A stretch of DNA of 31,687 bases from Bacteroidales bacterium (GTDB taxonomy: Bacteria; Bacteroidota; Bacteroidia; Bacteroidales; UBA932), in contig JAILIM010000004.1 in NCBI GenBank assembly GCA_024695285.1, positions 1 to 31,687 of the forward strand, in the 5' to 3' direction. Of this stretch, positions 24,884-30,920 are shown piece after piece (positions within the stretch are counted from its first letter, which is position 1; each line of letters begins with the position of its first letter). The position numbers and the translations under genes are program-made. Under the pieces are notes generated by a model. The model saw only the letters and a program-made list of their open reading frames with translations. It was not told the DNA's origin and did no database searches.

Positions 24884-25675
24884 ATGAAAAAGTTTTTCAT
24901 TTTTCTGGCAGTCGCGGGCTTGATGGCCTTCACTGCAAACACCGCTTCCGCTCAGGAAGGCGAAGCCGCCCCTGCAGCTGAGGAAGTTCAGGTTCCCACT
25001 GAGATGAGCGCCCAGGATCTCCTTGCCGGCACCGGCGAAGAAATCCCCCTCCACCAGGCGCTCAAGACCAAGTTCATCGAGGGTGGTGCGGCATTCATGT
25101 CCCTCATCATCATCTGCTTGATAATCGGTCTCGCTCTTGCAATCGAGCGTATTCTCTACCTCACTTTCTCCAAGTCCAACACCAAGAAGCTCCTCGCAAA
25201 TGTCGAGAAGGCTCTTGAGGAAGGCGGTGTCGAAGAAGCCAAGAAAGTCTGCCGCGAGACCCGCGGGCCTGTCGCTTCCATCTTCTATCAGGGACTCCTC
25301 CGCTACGACCAGGGTGTCGATGTGGTCGAGAAGACAGTCGTTTCCTACGGTTCCGTCCAGATGAGCGAAATGGAAAACGGCCTCAGCTGGATTTCCCTCT
25401 TCATCGCCATTGCCCCGTCCCTCGGATTCCTTGGTACCGTTATCGGTATGATCAACGCCTTCGATGCCATCCAGGCTGCAGGTGATATCTCCCCGAACGT
25501 CGTGGCCGGCGGTATGAAGGTGGCCCTCATCACCACAGTGGGTGGTTTGATCGTCGCTATGATTCTCCAGGTGTTCTACAACTATATCCTTGCCAAGATC
25601 GACGGCCTGACCATCGACATGGAGGATTCCTCGATCTGCCTGATCGATATCCTGACCAAGTACAACAAGAAGTAA
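24884..25675 (+). CDS. exbB: ExbB/TolQ/MotA-family proton channel protein
   Basis: This 263-residue protein forms the proton-conducting pentamer that powers TonB-dependent outer-membrane transport or Tol-like functions. A signal-like N-terminus (about 1-24, ending TASAQ) is followed by an acidic Ala/Glu-rich spacer. Membrane helices lie near 70-90, 165-185 and 205-230. The MotA_TolQ_ExbB signature is seen in SLFIAIAPSLGFLGTVIGMINAF and in the segment VVAGGMKVALITTVGGLIVA. A cleaved or extra N-terminal segment is common in Bacteroidota ExbB proteins. It is followed by a small membrane protein and two exbD genes. Confidence 0.93.
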   Translation: MKKFFIFLAVAGLMAFTANTASAQEGEAAPAAEEVQVPTEMSAQDLLAGTGEEIPLHQALKTKFIEGGAAFMSLIIICLIIGLALAIERILYLTFSKSNTKKLLANVEKALEEGGVEEAKKVCRETRGPVASIFYQGLLRYDQGVDVVEKTVVSYGSVQMSEMENGLSWISLFIAIAPSLGFLGTVIGMINAFDAIQAAGDISPNVVAGGMKVALITTVGGLIVAMILQVFYNYILAKIDGLTIDMEDSSICLIDILTKYNKK

Positions 25676-25695
25676 TTTTTTGACGCCATTGGATT

Positions 25696-26124
25696 ATGAA
25701 ACTCAATAAAATAATCAAATGGGGTATGATAGCGCTGATTATCGTCAGCGTGGCTCTCCTGGTCTGGGGCTTCTCCAAGGGCTTTGAGGGCAACGCAGTC
25801 GATATCCTGCTCTATTGGACCTACGCGATGCTTGGTCTTGCAGTATTCTGCTGCATCATCATCGGCTTGATCGTAGGTGCAAAGAACAACCCGAAGAGCC
25901 TTGTCAAGATCGGCATCGTGATTCTGGGTGTGGCAGCGCTCTGCTTTATCGCCTATTTGCTGGCGAAGGGCGACCCCGCCATCGGCTATACAGGTATTCC
26001 TGTGTCCGAAGGCACCCTCAAGCTCACAGATACCATTCTTAATCTCACATACATCGCAGGCGGCGCAGCCATCCTGGCAATCATCGTCGGCGAGATCCGT
26101 ATGGCCATAGCTAGCAAGAAATAA
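25696..26124 (+). CDS. Conserved small membrane protein of the exb operon, unknown function
   Basis: This 142-residue protein has no motif that I recognise. Four hydrophobic helices are clear, at about 9-26, 40-60, 72-90 and 115-135, with short basic loops. It lies 20 bases after exbB and 2 bases before the first exbD, so it is certainly co-transcribed. I recall Bacteroidota operons with an unnamed small membrane protein in this slot, so it may be an accessory subunit or chaperone of the ExbB/ExbD motor (inference). Confidence 0.8.
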   Translation: MKLNKIIKWGMIALIIVSVALLVWGFSKGFEGNAVDILLYWTYAMLGLAVFCCIIIGLIVGAKNNPKSLVKIGIVILGVAALCFIAYLLAKGDPAIGYTGIPVSEGTLKLTDTILNLTYIAGGAAILAIIVGEIRMAIASKK

Positions 26125-26126
26125 TT

Positions 26127-26708
26127 ATGGGCAAGAAGAAAGTACCAGCAATGAACACCAGCTCGACCGCGGACATCGCGTTCCTGCTGTTGTGCTACTT
26201 CCTGATGACCACGACCATGGGCAGCCAGACCGGCCTCAGCCGCCGTCTGCCTCCCATGCCGGACAAGGATCAGAAAGTGGAGGACCAGAAGGTCAATCGC
26301 CGCAACATCATCCAGGTGAAGATCAATTCGGCCGATAGAATCCTTGCCGGTAGCGAGCCCATCGACGTCAGCCAGCTTAAAGACAAGATCAAAGAATTTC
26401 TGACCAACCCCGCCAATGACCCGAACCTCCCCGAGAAGGAGATTCAGAACATTGAGGGTCTCGGAGAATACCCCGTCTCGAAGGGTATCATCTCCCTTCA
26501 GAACGACCGTGGTACCAGTTACCAGGCCTACATCGCCGTCCAGAACGAACTCGTGAAGGCAGTCAACGAACTCCGTGAAGACTTCTCCAGGAAGCAATAC
26601 GGAAAGGCGTTCGTGCTGCTGACCGAGGAAGAACAGGGCATAGTCAAGAAGGCGGTGCCTCAGTTCATTTCCGAGGCGGAGCCTAAGGATGTCGGCCGCA
26701 GAAGATAA
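26127..26708 (+). CDS. exbD: ExbD/TolR-family protein (first of two)
   Basis: This 193-residue bitopic protein has a short basic N-terminus, one helix (about 15-33: STADIAFLLLCYFLMTTT) with the proton-carrying Asp16, and a periplasmic domain that includes a helix-rich C-terminal half. It is longer than E. coli ExbD (141 residues). ExbD subunits sit inside the ExbB ring and couple proton flow to TonB. The last residues are basic (VGRRR). It is separated from the second exbD gene by 17 bases. Confidence 0.9.
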   Translation: MGKKKVPAMNTSSTADIAFLLLCYFLMTTTMGSQTGLSRRLPPMPDKDQKVEDQKVNRRNIIQVKINSADRILAGSEPIDVSQLKDKIKEFLTNPANDPNLPEKEIQNIEGLGEYPVSKGIISLQNDRGTSYQAYIAVQNELVKAVNELREDFSRKQYGKAFVLLTEEEQGIVKKAVPQFISEAEPKDVGRRR

Positions 26709-26712
26709 TACA

Positions 26713-26718
26713 GGAGGA
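26713..26718 (+). promoter_or_regulatory. Shine-Dalgarno sequence of the second exbD gene
   Basis: AGGAGG lies 7 bases before the ATG at 26726. It is the only strong Shine-Dalgarno sequence noticed in the window, in a genome where most starts have none. Confidence 0.6.
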
Positions 26719-26725
26719 TACAATT

Positions 26726-27196
26726 ATGTCAAAATTCGGAGGAAGCAATAATAAGAAAGAGGTGCCGGCCATGACCAGCAGCTCTCTGTCCGATATCGTG
26801 TTCATGCTCCTGTTCTTCTTCATGGTGACCACGCAGATGCGTGAGACCGAAAACAAGGTGATGGTGAAGATCCCCGAAGCTTCCGAAGTCGTGAAGCTCG
26901 AGCGCAAGGATCTCAACTCCTACATCAACATCGGTACTCCGATCAAGTCACTGCAGGCAATGTACGGTACGGAGGCCCGTATCCAGCTGAACGACTCCTT
27001 CAAGACCACCGACGACATCCGCGACTTCGTGGCTGCCGAGCGTGAATCCATGAAAGAGAGCGACCGTCAGTTCATGACCGTCAGCATCAGGGCCGACCAG
27101 GACGTCAGAATGGGTATCATTACCGACGTGAAGCAGGAGCTGAGACGATGCTCCGCGCTGAAGATTATGTACTCTGCACGAAAGGCCGGCAAATAA
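26726..27196 (+). CDS. exbD: ExbD/TolR-family protein (second of two)
   Basis: This 156-residue bitopic protein has a helix at about 22-40 (SDIVFMLLFFFMVTT) carrying the conserved Asp23, then a periplasmic domain (about 45-155). The N-terminal PAMTSSSLSDI resembles the PAMNTSSTADI of its neighbour, so the two are paralogous. Both keep the essential aspartate, so they may form a heterodimer in the ExbB pore. It is preceded by AGGAGG and followed by the operon terminator. Confidence 0.92.
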   Translation: MSKFGGSNNKKEVPAMTSSSLSDIVFMLLFFFMVTTQMRETENKVMVKIPEASEVVKLERKDLNSYINIGTPIKSLQAMYGTEARIQLNDSFKTTDDIRDFVAAERESMKESDRQFMTVSIRADQDVRMGIITDVKQELRRCSALKIMYSARKAGK

Positions 27197-27217
27197 AAGA
27201 GCCGGTCCGAGCAATAG

Positions 27218-27250
27218 AGCAGCCGACCGATTAAGGCCGGCTGCTTTTTT
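27218..27250 (+). terminator. Intrinsic terminator of the exb operon
   Basis: A GC-rich stem (AGCAGCCG 27218-27225 with CGGCTGCT 27238-27245; inner CC/GG pairs extend it past an A-C mismatch) is followed by T6 (27245-27250). It lies 21 bases after the second exbD stop and 17 bases before asnS. Confidence 0.88.
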
Positions 27251-27267
27251 AAGGAATAGACAAAACA

Positions 27268-28668
27268 ATGGAAATTACTCGCAGAAAAGTGAAGGACCTG
27301 CTGAATATGGCGGCAGGTGAAGAGGTCCTCGCCAAAGGTTGGGTGAGGACAAAGAGAGGCAACAAAGAAATAGCGTTCATAGCCCTGAACGACGGCTCCA
27401 CCATAAAGAACATCCAAATAGTGGTGGACAAGAATCCGGAGACCGAGGCCGTACTGTCAAAGATCAGTACCGGCGCCTGCATAGGCGTGCAGGGCAAGCT
27501 CGTCGAATCCGTAGGCAGCGGCCAGGCAGTCGAGATCCGGGCTTCTGAAATCACCGTCTACGGCGAATGCGACCCGATGCGTTTCCCTCTCCAGAAGAAG
27601 GATACCTCCTTTGAATATCTCAGGACCGTGGCCCACATGCGCCCCCGCACCAACACTTTCGGTGCCATCCTGAGGCTCCGCAGCCAGATGGCCTTCGCCA
27701 TCCACGAGTACTTCCATTCCAGGGGCTTCGTCTACCTCAACACTCCCCTTATCACCGCCTCCGACGCCGAAGGCGCAGGCCAGATGTTCCAGGTGACTAC
27801 CCTGCCCCTCGACAACGTGCCCAAAGACAAAAAGGGCCGTCCGGATTTCAGCAAGGACTTCTTCGGCAAGCAGACCAGCCTGACCGTCAGCGGCCAGCTG
27901 GAAGGCGAGCTCGGAGCGACCGCCCTCGGCGAAATCTACACTTTCGGACCCACATTCAGGGCCGAAAACTCCAACACGCCCAGGCACCTGGCCGAGTTCT
28001 GGATGATTGAGCCGGAAATGGCGTTCTACGACATCAAGGACAACATGGACCTCGCCGAGGACTTCATCAAGCACCTTGTCAGGTATGCCCTTGACAACTG
28101 CTACGACGACGTGAAGTTCCTCAACGACCGCTATGACCCCGAGCTGATCGAGCGCCTGCAGGGCGTCATCGACACCGAGTTCGTGCGCCTGGAATACACC
28201 GAAGGCATCAAGATACTTGAGGAGGCCGTCAAGAACGGCGTCCAGTTCGAGTACCCCGTGGGCTGGGGCGTGGATCTCCAGAGCGAGCACGAGCGCTACC
28301 TGGTCGAGAAGCACTTCGGCAAGCCCGTCATCCTGACCGGCTATCCGAAGGACATCAAGGCGTTCTACATGAAGCAGAACGAAGACGGCAAGACCGTGCG
28401 CGCCATGGACGTTCTGTTCCCGAAGATCGGCGAGATCATCGGCGGCAGCGAGCGCGAGGCCGACCTGAAGAAGCTCGAGGCCCGCATCGACGAGCTCGGC
28501 ATGAGCCGCCGCAACCTCGAGTGGTACATCGACACCCGCCGCTTCGGCACCTGCCCCCACAGCGGCTTCGGCCTCGGCTTCGAGCGCCTTCTGCTCTTCG
28601 TCACCGGCATGCAGAACATCCGCGACGTCATCCCCTTCCCCAGAACTCCAAAGAACGCTGAATTTTAG
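27268..28668 (+). CDS. asnS: Asparaginyl-tRNA synthetase (EC 6.1.1.22)
   Basis: This 466-residue class IIb synthetase charges tRNA-Asn. The N-terminal OB-fold covers about residues 15-115 ([20 protein letters not shown]). The catalytic domain has motif 2 around [20 protein letters not shown] (about 230-249) and motif 3 around [15 protein letters not shown] (about 432-446). The residue pattern favours AsnRS over AspRS (full-length AspRS is longer and carries a GAD insertion). Length is normal. The gene follows the exb terminator with only 17 bases, and no promoter consensus is visible there, so transcription may depend on readthrough or an unseen promoter. Confidence 0.95.
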   Translation: MEITRRKVKDLLNMAAGEEVLAKGWVRTKRGNKEIAFIALNDGSTIKNIQIVVDKNPETEAVLSKISTGACIGVQGKLVESVGSGQAVEIRASEITVYGECDPMRFPLQKKDTSFEYLRTVAHMRPRTNTFGAILRLRSQMAFAIHEYFHSRGFVYLNTPLITASDAEGAGQMFQVTTLPLDNVPKDKKGRPDFSKDFFGKQTSLTVSGQLEGELGATALGEIYTFGPTFRAENSNTPRHLAEFWMIEPEMAFYDIKDNMDLAEDFIKHLVRYALDNCYDDVKFLNDRYDPELIERLQGVIDTEFVRLEYTEGIKILEEAVKNGVQFEYPVGWGVDLQSEHERYLVEKHFGKPVILTGYPKDIKAFYMKQNEDGKTVRAMDVLFPKIGEIIGGSEREADLKKLEARIDELGMSRRNLEWYIDTRRFGTCPHSGFGLGFERLLLFVTGMQNIRDVIPFPRTPKNAEF

Positions 28669-28674
28669 AGATAT

Positions 28675-28884
28675 GAAAAGTGCTACTGCTACCGCAAATC
28701 TGTGGCCGCCCATGGCCGCATGAATGGGAGGGGCCCACAAGCAAGGTTATGGAGGCCGTAGGCCGACTCAGGGAGTCTGAGGGGAACGCCCCTCAGTCCC
28801 TTGGGGGTGCAGGGGGATAATAGTCAGCTCTGCGGAGCAGAGGGACGAGCGAAGCGAAGGATTTGCGGAGCAGTAGCACTTTTC
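28675..28884. mobile_element. 210-base MITE- or REP-like element with terminal inverted repeats
   Basis: Left arm 28675-28700 and right arm 28860-28884 are inverted copies that differ by a single inserted A (left arm starts GAAAAGTGCTACTGCT). Inside are an 8-bp stem (CTGAGGGG, loop AACG, CCCCTCAG; 28777-28796), a 6-bp stem with GGA loop (CTCTGC/GCAGAG; 28828-28842), and the 10-mer TGCGGAGCAG twice (28831 and 28864). No coding capacity and no clear target-site duplication are seen. It fills the gap between asnS and udk, ending 14 bases before the udk ATG. Confidence 0.75.
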
Positions 28885-28898
28885 GGAACAATACAAAT

Positions 28899-29510
28899 AT
28901 GTTAGTAATTGGTATCGCCGGAGGTTCGGGTTCCGGCAAAACGACAGTGGTCAAGGCCATCACGGAAAAACTCGAAGGCAAGAAAGTGGTCGTGGTGCCG
29001 CAGGATTCCTACTACAAAGACTCCAGCGACCTCACCGACGAGGAAAAAAGAGTCCACAACTTCGACCACCCCGACGCGATCGAATGGGACCTGCTCTGCA
29101 GCCAGCTCCGCGAGCTCAAGAGCGGAAAATCCGTCCAGCAGCCCATCTACTCCTTCATCTCCTGCACCCGCTCGAAGACGGAGACCAAACTGGTGGAGCC
29201 GGCAGACGTGATCATCATCGAAGGCATCCTGATCTTCACCTGCAAGAAACTCCGCGACCAGATGGACATCAAGATCTTCGTGGACGCCGACGACGATGAC
29301 CGCCTGATGCGCGTGATGGAGCGCGACATCACCGAACGCGGCAAAGACGTCCACTGGGTCATCGAGCGCTACAGCCGCACAGTGAAGCCGATGTACCTTC
29401 AGTTCATCGAGCCCAGCAAGCGCTACGCCGACATAATCATCCCCCAGGGAGGCCACAACAAGGTGGCGATCGACATCATCACTGCCACGGTCGAGAAGTA
29501 CATTAAATAA
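28899..29510 (+). CDS. udk: Uridine kinase (EC 2.7.1.48)
   Basis: This 203-residue enzyme phosphorylates uridine and cytidine in pyrimidine salvage. The P-loop GGSGSGKT is at 8-15. DSYYKD (about 40-45), the FDHPDAIEWDLL stretch and the VIIIEGILIF strand follow, all typical of uridine kinases. Length matches the family. The start chosen is ATG 28899 (MLVIGIAGG); an in-frame ATG 36 bases upstream lies inside the inverted-repeat arm of the element and adds residues unlike the family. The next gene begins 2 bases after the stop. Confidence 0.94.
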   Translation: MLVIGIAGGSGSGKTTVVKAITEKLEGKKVVVVPQDSYYKDSSDLTDEEKRVHNFDHPDAIEWDLLCSQLRELKSGKSVQQPIYSFISCTRSKTETKLVEPADVIIIEGILIFTCKKLRDQMDIKIFVDADDDDRLMRVMERDITERGKDVHWVIERYSRTVKPMYLQFIEPSKRYADIIIPQGGHNKVAIDIITATVEKYIK

Positions 29511-29512
29511 TT

Positions 29513-30226
29513 GTGAAACAGGAGGACAAGGCAGGACTGTATACCACCGTGATCATACATCTTGCGGTGCTTATAGTCCTGCTTGCCACTACTCTTGGTT
29601 TCTCCCTGCAGAAAGAGAATTCCTTCGTCCTCGATTTCAGCAAGCTCGAGGAGCTTGAACGCCTCCAGGCAGAGGTTGAGCGCCTGCAGCAGGAGGCAGA
29701 ATTCCAACAGGCAATTAGCGAGAAGCTTCAGCGTGAGTTGGGGGCCGCCACCGGCGGCTACCGCAACGTGGCCGTGGACAGGGCTGCGCTCAAGGACGAC
29801 AGGGGCACCGACGCCGATCAGCTCTACAAGGACGCCGAACGGCTAGCGCGCGAGCTTCAGGGCGGTTTCGAAGTGCCGGACGACGGCTTCACCGCCAACA
29901 TTCCAAGCAAAGACGGCGACAAGAAGCAGGAGCAGAAGGCCTACAGCGGTCCGTCGGTAGTGTCTTATTACCTCGAGGGCCGCAAAGCCAGTAAACTGTC
30001 CATTCCCGCCTACCGCTGCATGGGCGCAGGGGAAGTCACCGTCCTCATCACCGTGGACAACAGCGGTACCGTAGTGGCCGCAAAGGTGGACGAGAACGTG
30101 TCCAGCCAAGACGGCTGCCTCCGCTCCTTCGCCATCCGCGCCGCCCGCCTCAGCCGCTTCTCCGCCTCCACCACCGCCCCTGCCCGCCAGAACGGCAACA
30201 TCGTCTACCAGTTCATCGCCCAATAG
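29513..30226 (+). CDS. TonB-like energy transducer with coiled-coil spacer
   Basis: This 237-residue protein starts at GTG 29513. One N-terminal helix (about 9-30: LYTTVIIHLAVLIVLLATTL) anchors it in the inner membrane. Residues about 40-78 form a heptad coiled coil rich in Glu, Leu and Gln. Residues about 150-237 look like a TonB C-terminal domain, with VTVLITVDNSGTVVAAKVDE as the characteristic strand-turn-strand. Canonical TonB proteins have a proline-rich spacer instead of a coiled coil. Its likely job is passing ExbB/ExbD energy to an outer-membrane partner, but it could be a TolA-like protein. It directly follows udk. Confidence 0.75.
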   Translation: MKQEDKAGLYTTVIIHLAVLIVLLATTLGFSLQKENSFVLDFSKLEELERLQAEVERLQQEAEFQQAISEKLQRELGAATGGYRNVAVDRAALKDDRGTDADQLYKDAERLARELQGGFEVPDDGFTANIPSKDGDKKQEQKAYSGPSVVSYYLEGRKASKLSIPAYRCMGAGEVTVLITVDNSGTVVAAKVDENVSSQDGCLRSFAIRAARLSRFSASTTAPARQNGNIVYQFIAQ

Positions 30227-30275
30227 CCCCAATAGCCCCCGAAGCCCCAGGAGCCCCAGGAGCCCCAGGAGTCCC
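30222..30275 (+). repeat. 9-base tandem repeat, six units, overlapping the TonB-like stop codon
   Basis: Consecutive 9-mers: AATAGCCCC twice (30222, 30231), CGAAGCCCC (30240), AGGAGCCCC twice (30249, 30258), AGGAGTCCC (30267). All share xxxAGYCCC. The first unit contains the TAG stop of the TonB-like gene. Read in that frame past the stops the array encodes Pro-Gln-Glu repeats up to a TGA at 30284. Confidence 0.85.
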
Positions 30276-30287
30276 CGCGGACGTGAT

Positions 30288-30390
30288 TCCGCCCTCCCCC
30301 ACGGGCAAGGTCCCGCCCTCACCCCAGAGGGTAGTGTCCCGCCCTTCCCCCGGCGGGCAAGGTCCCGCCCTTTCCCCCGCGGGCAAGGTC
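30288..30390 (+). repeat. ~26-base tandem repeat, four imperfect units
   Basis: Units start at about 30288, 30311, 30337 and 30363 with spacings of about 24, 26 and 26 bases. Each reads CCGCCCT, then a C run, then GGGCAAGG or a variant (GGGTAGTG in the second unit). The third unit also forms a CCCGCC/GGCGGG hairpin (30338-30343 with 30352-30357). Together with the flanking 9-base repeat and stem-loops this fills the 339-base gene-free stretch 30227-30565. Confidence 0.8.
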
Positions 30391-30489
30391 TAAAAAGAAC
30401 TCCGGGACCTTGCCCGGCAATGTGCCACAGAAGGGCCTCAAAGCATGATTCGCGGGCAAGGTCTGCCACACATAATTAGACCTTGCCCG
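30380..30489. repeat. Two REP-like stem-loops built on GGGCAAGGTC
   Basis: Stem-loop 1: CGGGCAAGGTC (30380-30390) pairs perfectly with 30406-30416, 11 bp and a 15-base loop. Stem-loop 2: CGGGCAAGGTCT (30453-30464) pairs perfectly with 30478-30489, 12 bp and a 13-base loop. The loops differ in sequence. Neither is followed by a T run. The same 10-mer occurs twice more, at 30303 and 30355, in the tandem array. Paired palindromes beside a tyrosine transposase resemble REP doublets. Confidence 0.75.
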
Positions 30490-30505
30490 AATTGAGCTGA
30501 ATTCT

Positions 30506-30537
30506 CTTGGCAATACGCAGAGTTTTTGCTAAATTTG
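30506..30537 (+). promoter_or_regulatory. Putative promoter for the 30566-31687 gene pair
   Basis: CTTG (30506-30509), 20 bases, then TAAATTTG (30530-30537), a full -7 match. It lies between the second stem-loop and the ATG at 30566, with a leader of about 25 AT-rich bases. Confidence 0.6.
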
Positions 30538-30565
30538 CCATAGTTAATTTAAACTTTTTTTGACT

Positions 30566-30919
30566 ATGAAAACAGTTCTTAAAGTTCTCCGTTACGGAGA
30601 CCACGATTTCCGGTTTGAAACCGATTTTGACCCCGACTCCAACCCCGATGCTATTATCGATGTCATCGCAGGCGCATCATTTGCCATGCTCACGACCCTG
30701 TGGGGCGGCAATGAAAACGCGGTCATTGCCATGATCAGGGCATTGACCATCGCTGACTTATCCGTTTGTGCCGACAGAAAGAAAATAATTGGCATGTTGG
30801 ATGAGGCATCGGCCAACCTGGCCAAAGCAAGGTTGGAAGCCCAGAAAGAATTTGAAAGGAGAGGTGGCAAGGTAATCACCTTCGGTCCTGGAGTACAACC
30901 CCCAAAGACGTCCTGTTGA
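30566..30919 (+). CDS. Unrecognised 117-residue protein next to a tyrosine transposase gene
   Basis: I recognise no family. The protein is acidic at the N-terminus (DFDPDSNPDA), has a hydrophobic helical middle (about 28-65: IIDVIAGASFAMLTTLWGG, then ALTIADLS), and a basic-acidic helix near 80-103. There is no signal peptide. It ends one base before the downstream transposase-like gene, so the two are probably translated together. The start chosen is ATG 30566; a TTG two codons upstream is less likely. It could be an accessory or regulatory partner of the transposase, or unrelated cargo. Confidence 0.65.
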   Translation: MKTVLKVLRYGDHDFRFETDFDPDSNPDAIIDVIAGASFAMLTTLWGGNENAVIAMIRALTIADLSVCADRKKIIGMLDEASANLAKARLEAQKEFERRGGKVITFGPGVQPPKTSC

Positions 30920-30920
30920 A

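Noticed and set aside
27457..28740. A 427-codon minus-strand open frame across asnS
   Set aside because: Antisense shadow of AsnRS, whose motifs are intact on the plus strand; it has no promoter and starts inside the inverted-repeat element.
30243..30390. Short repeats considered as a CRISPR array
   Set aside because: The 9-base units have no spacers, and the 26-base units are imperfect and contiguous. No cas gene is present.
30380..30489. The two stem-loops considered as intrinsic terminators of the udk/TonB-like unit
   Set aside because: No T run follows either stem on either strand and the loops are long (13 and 15 bases).
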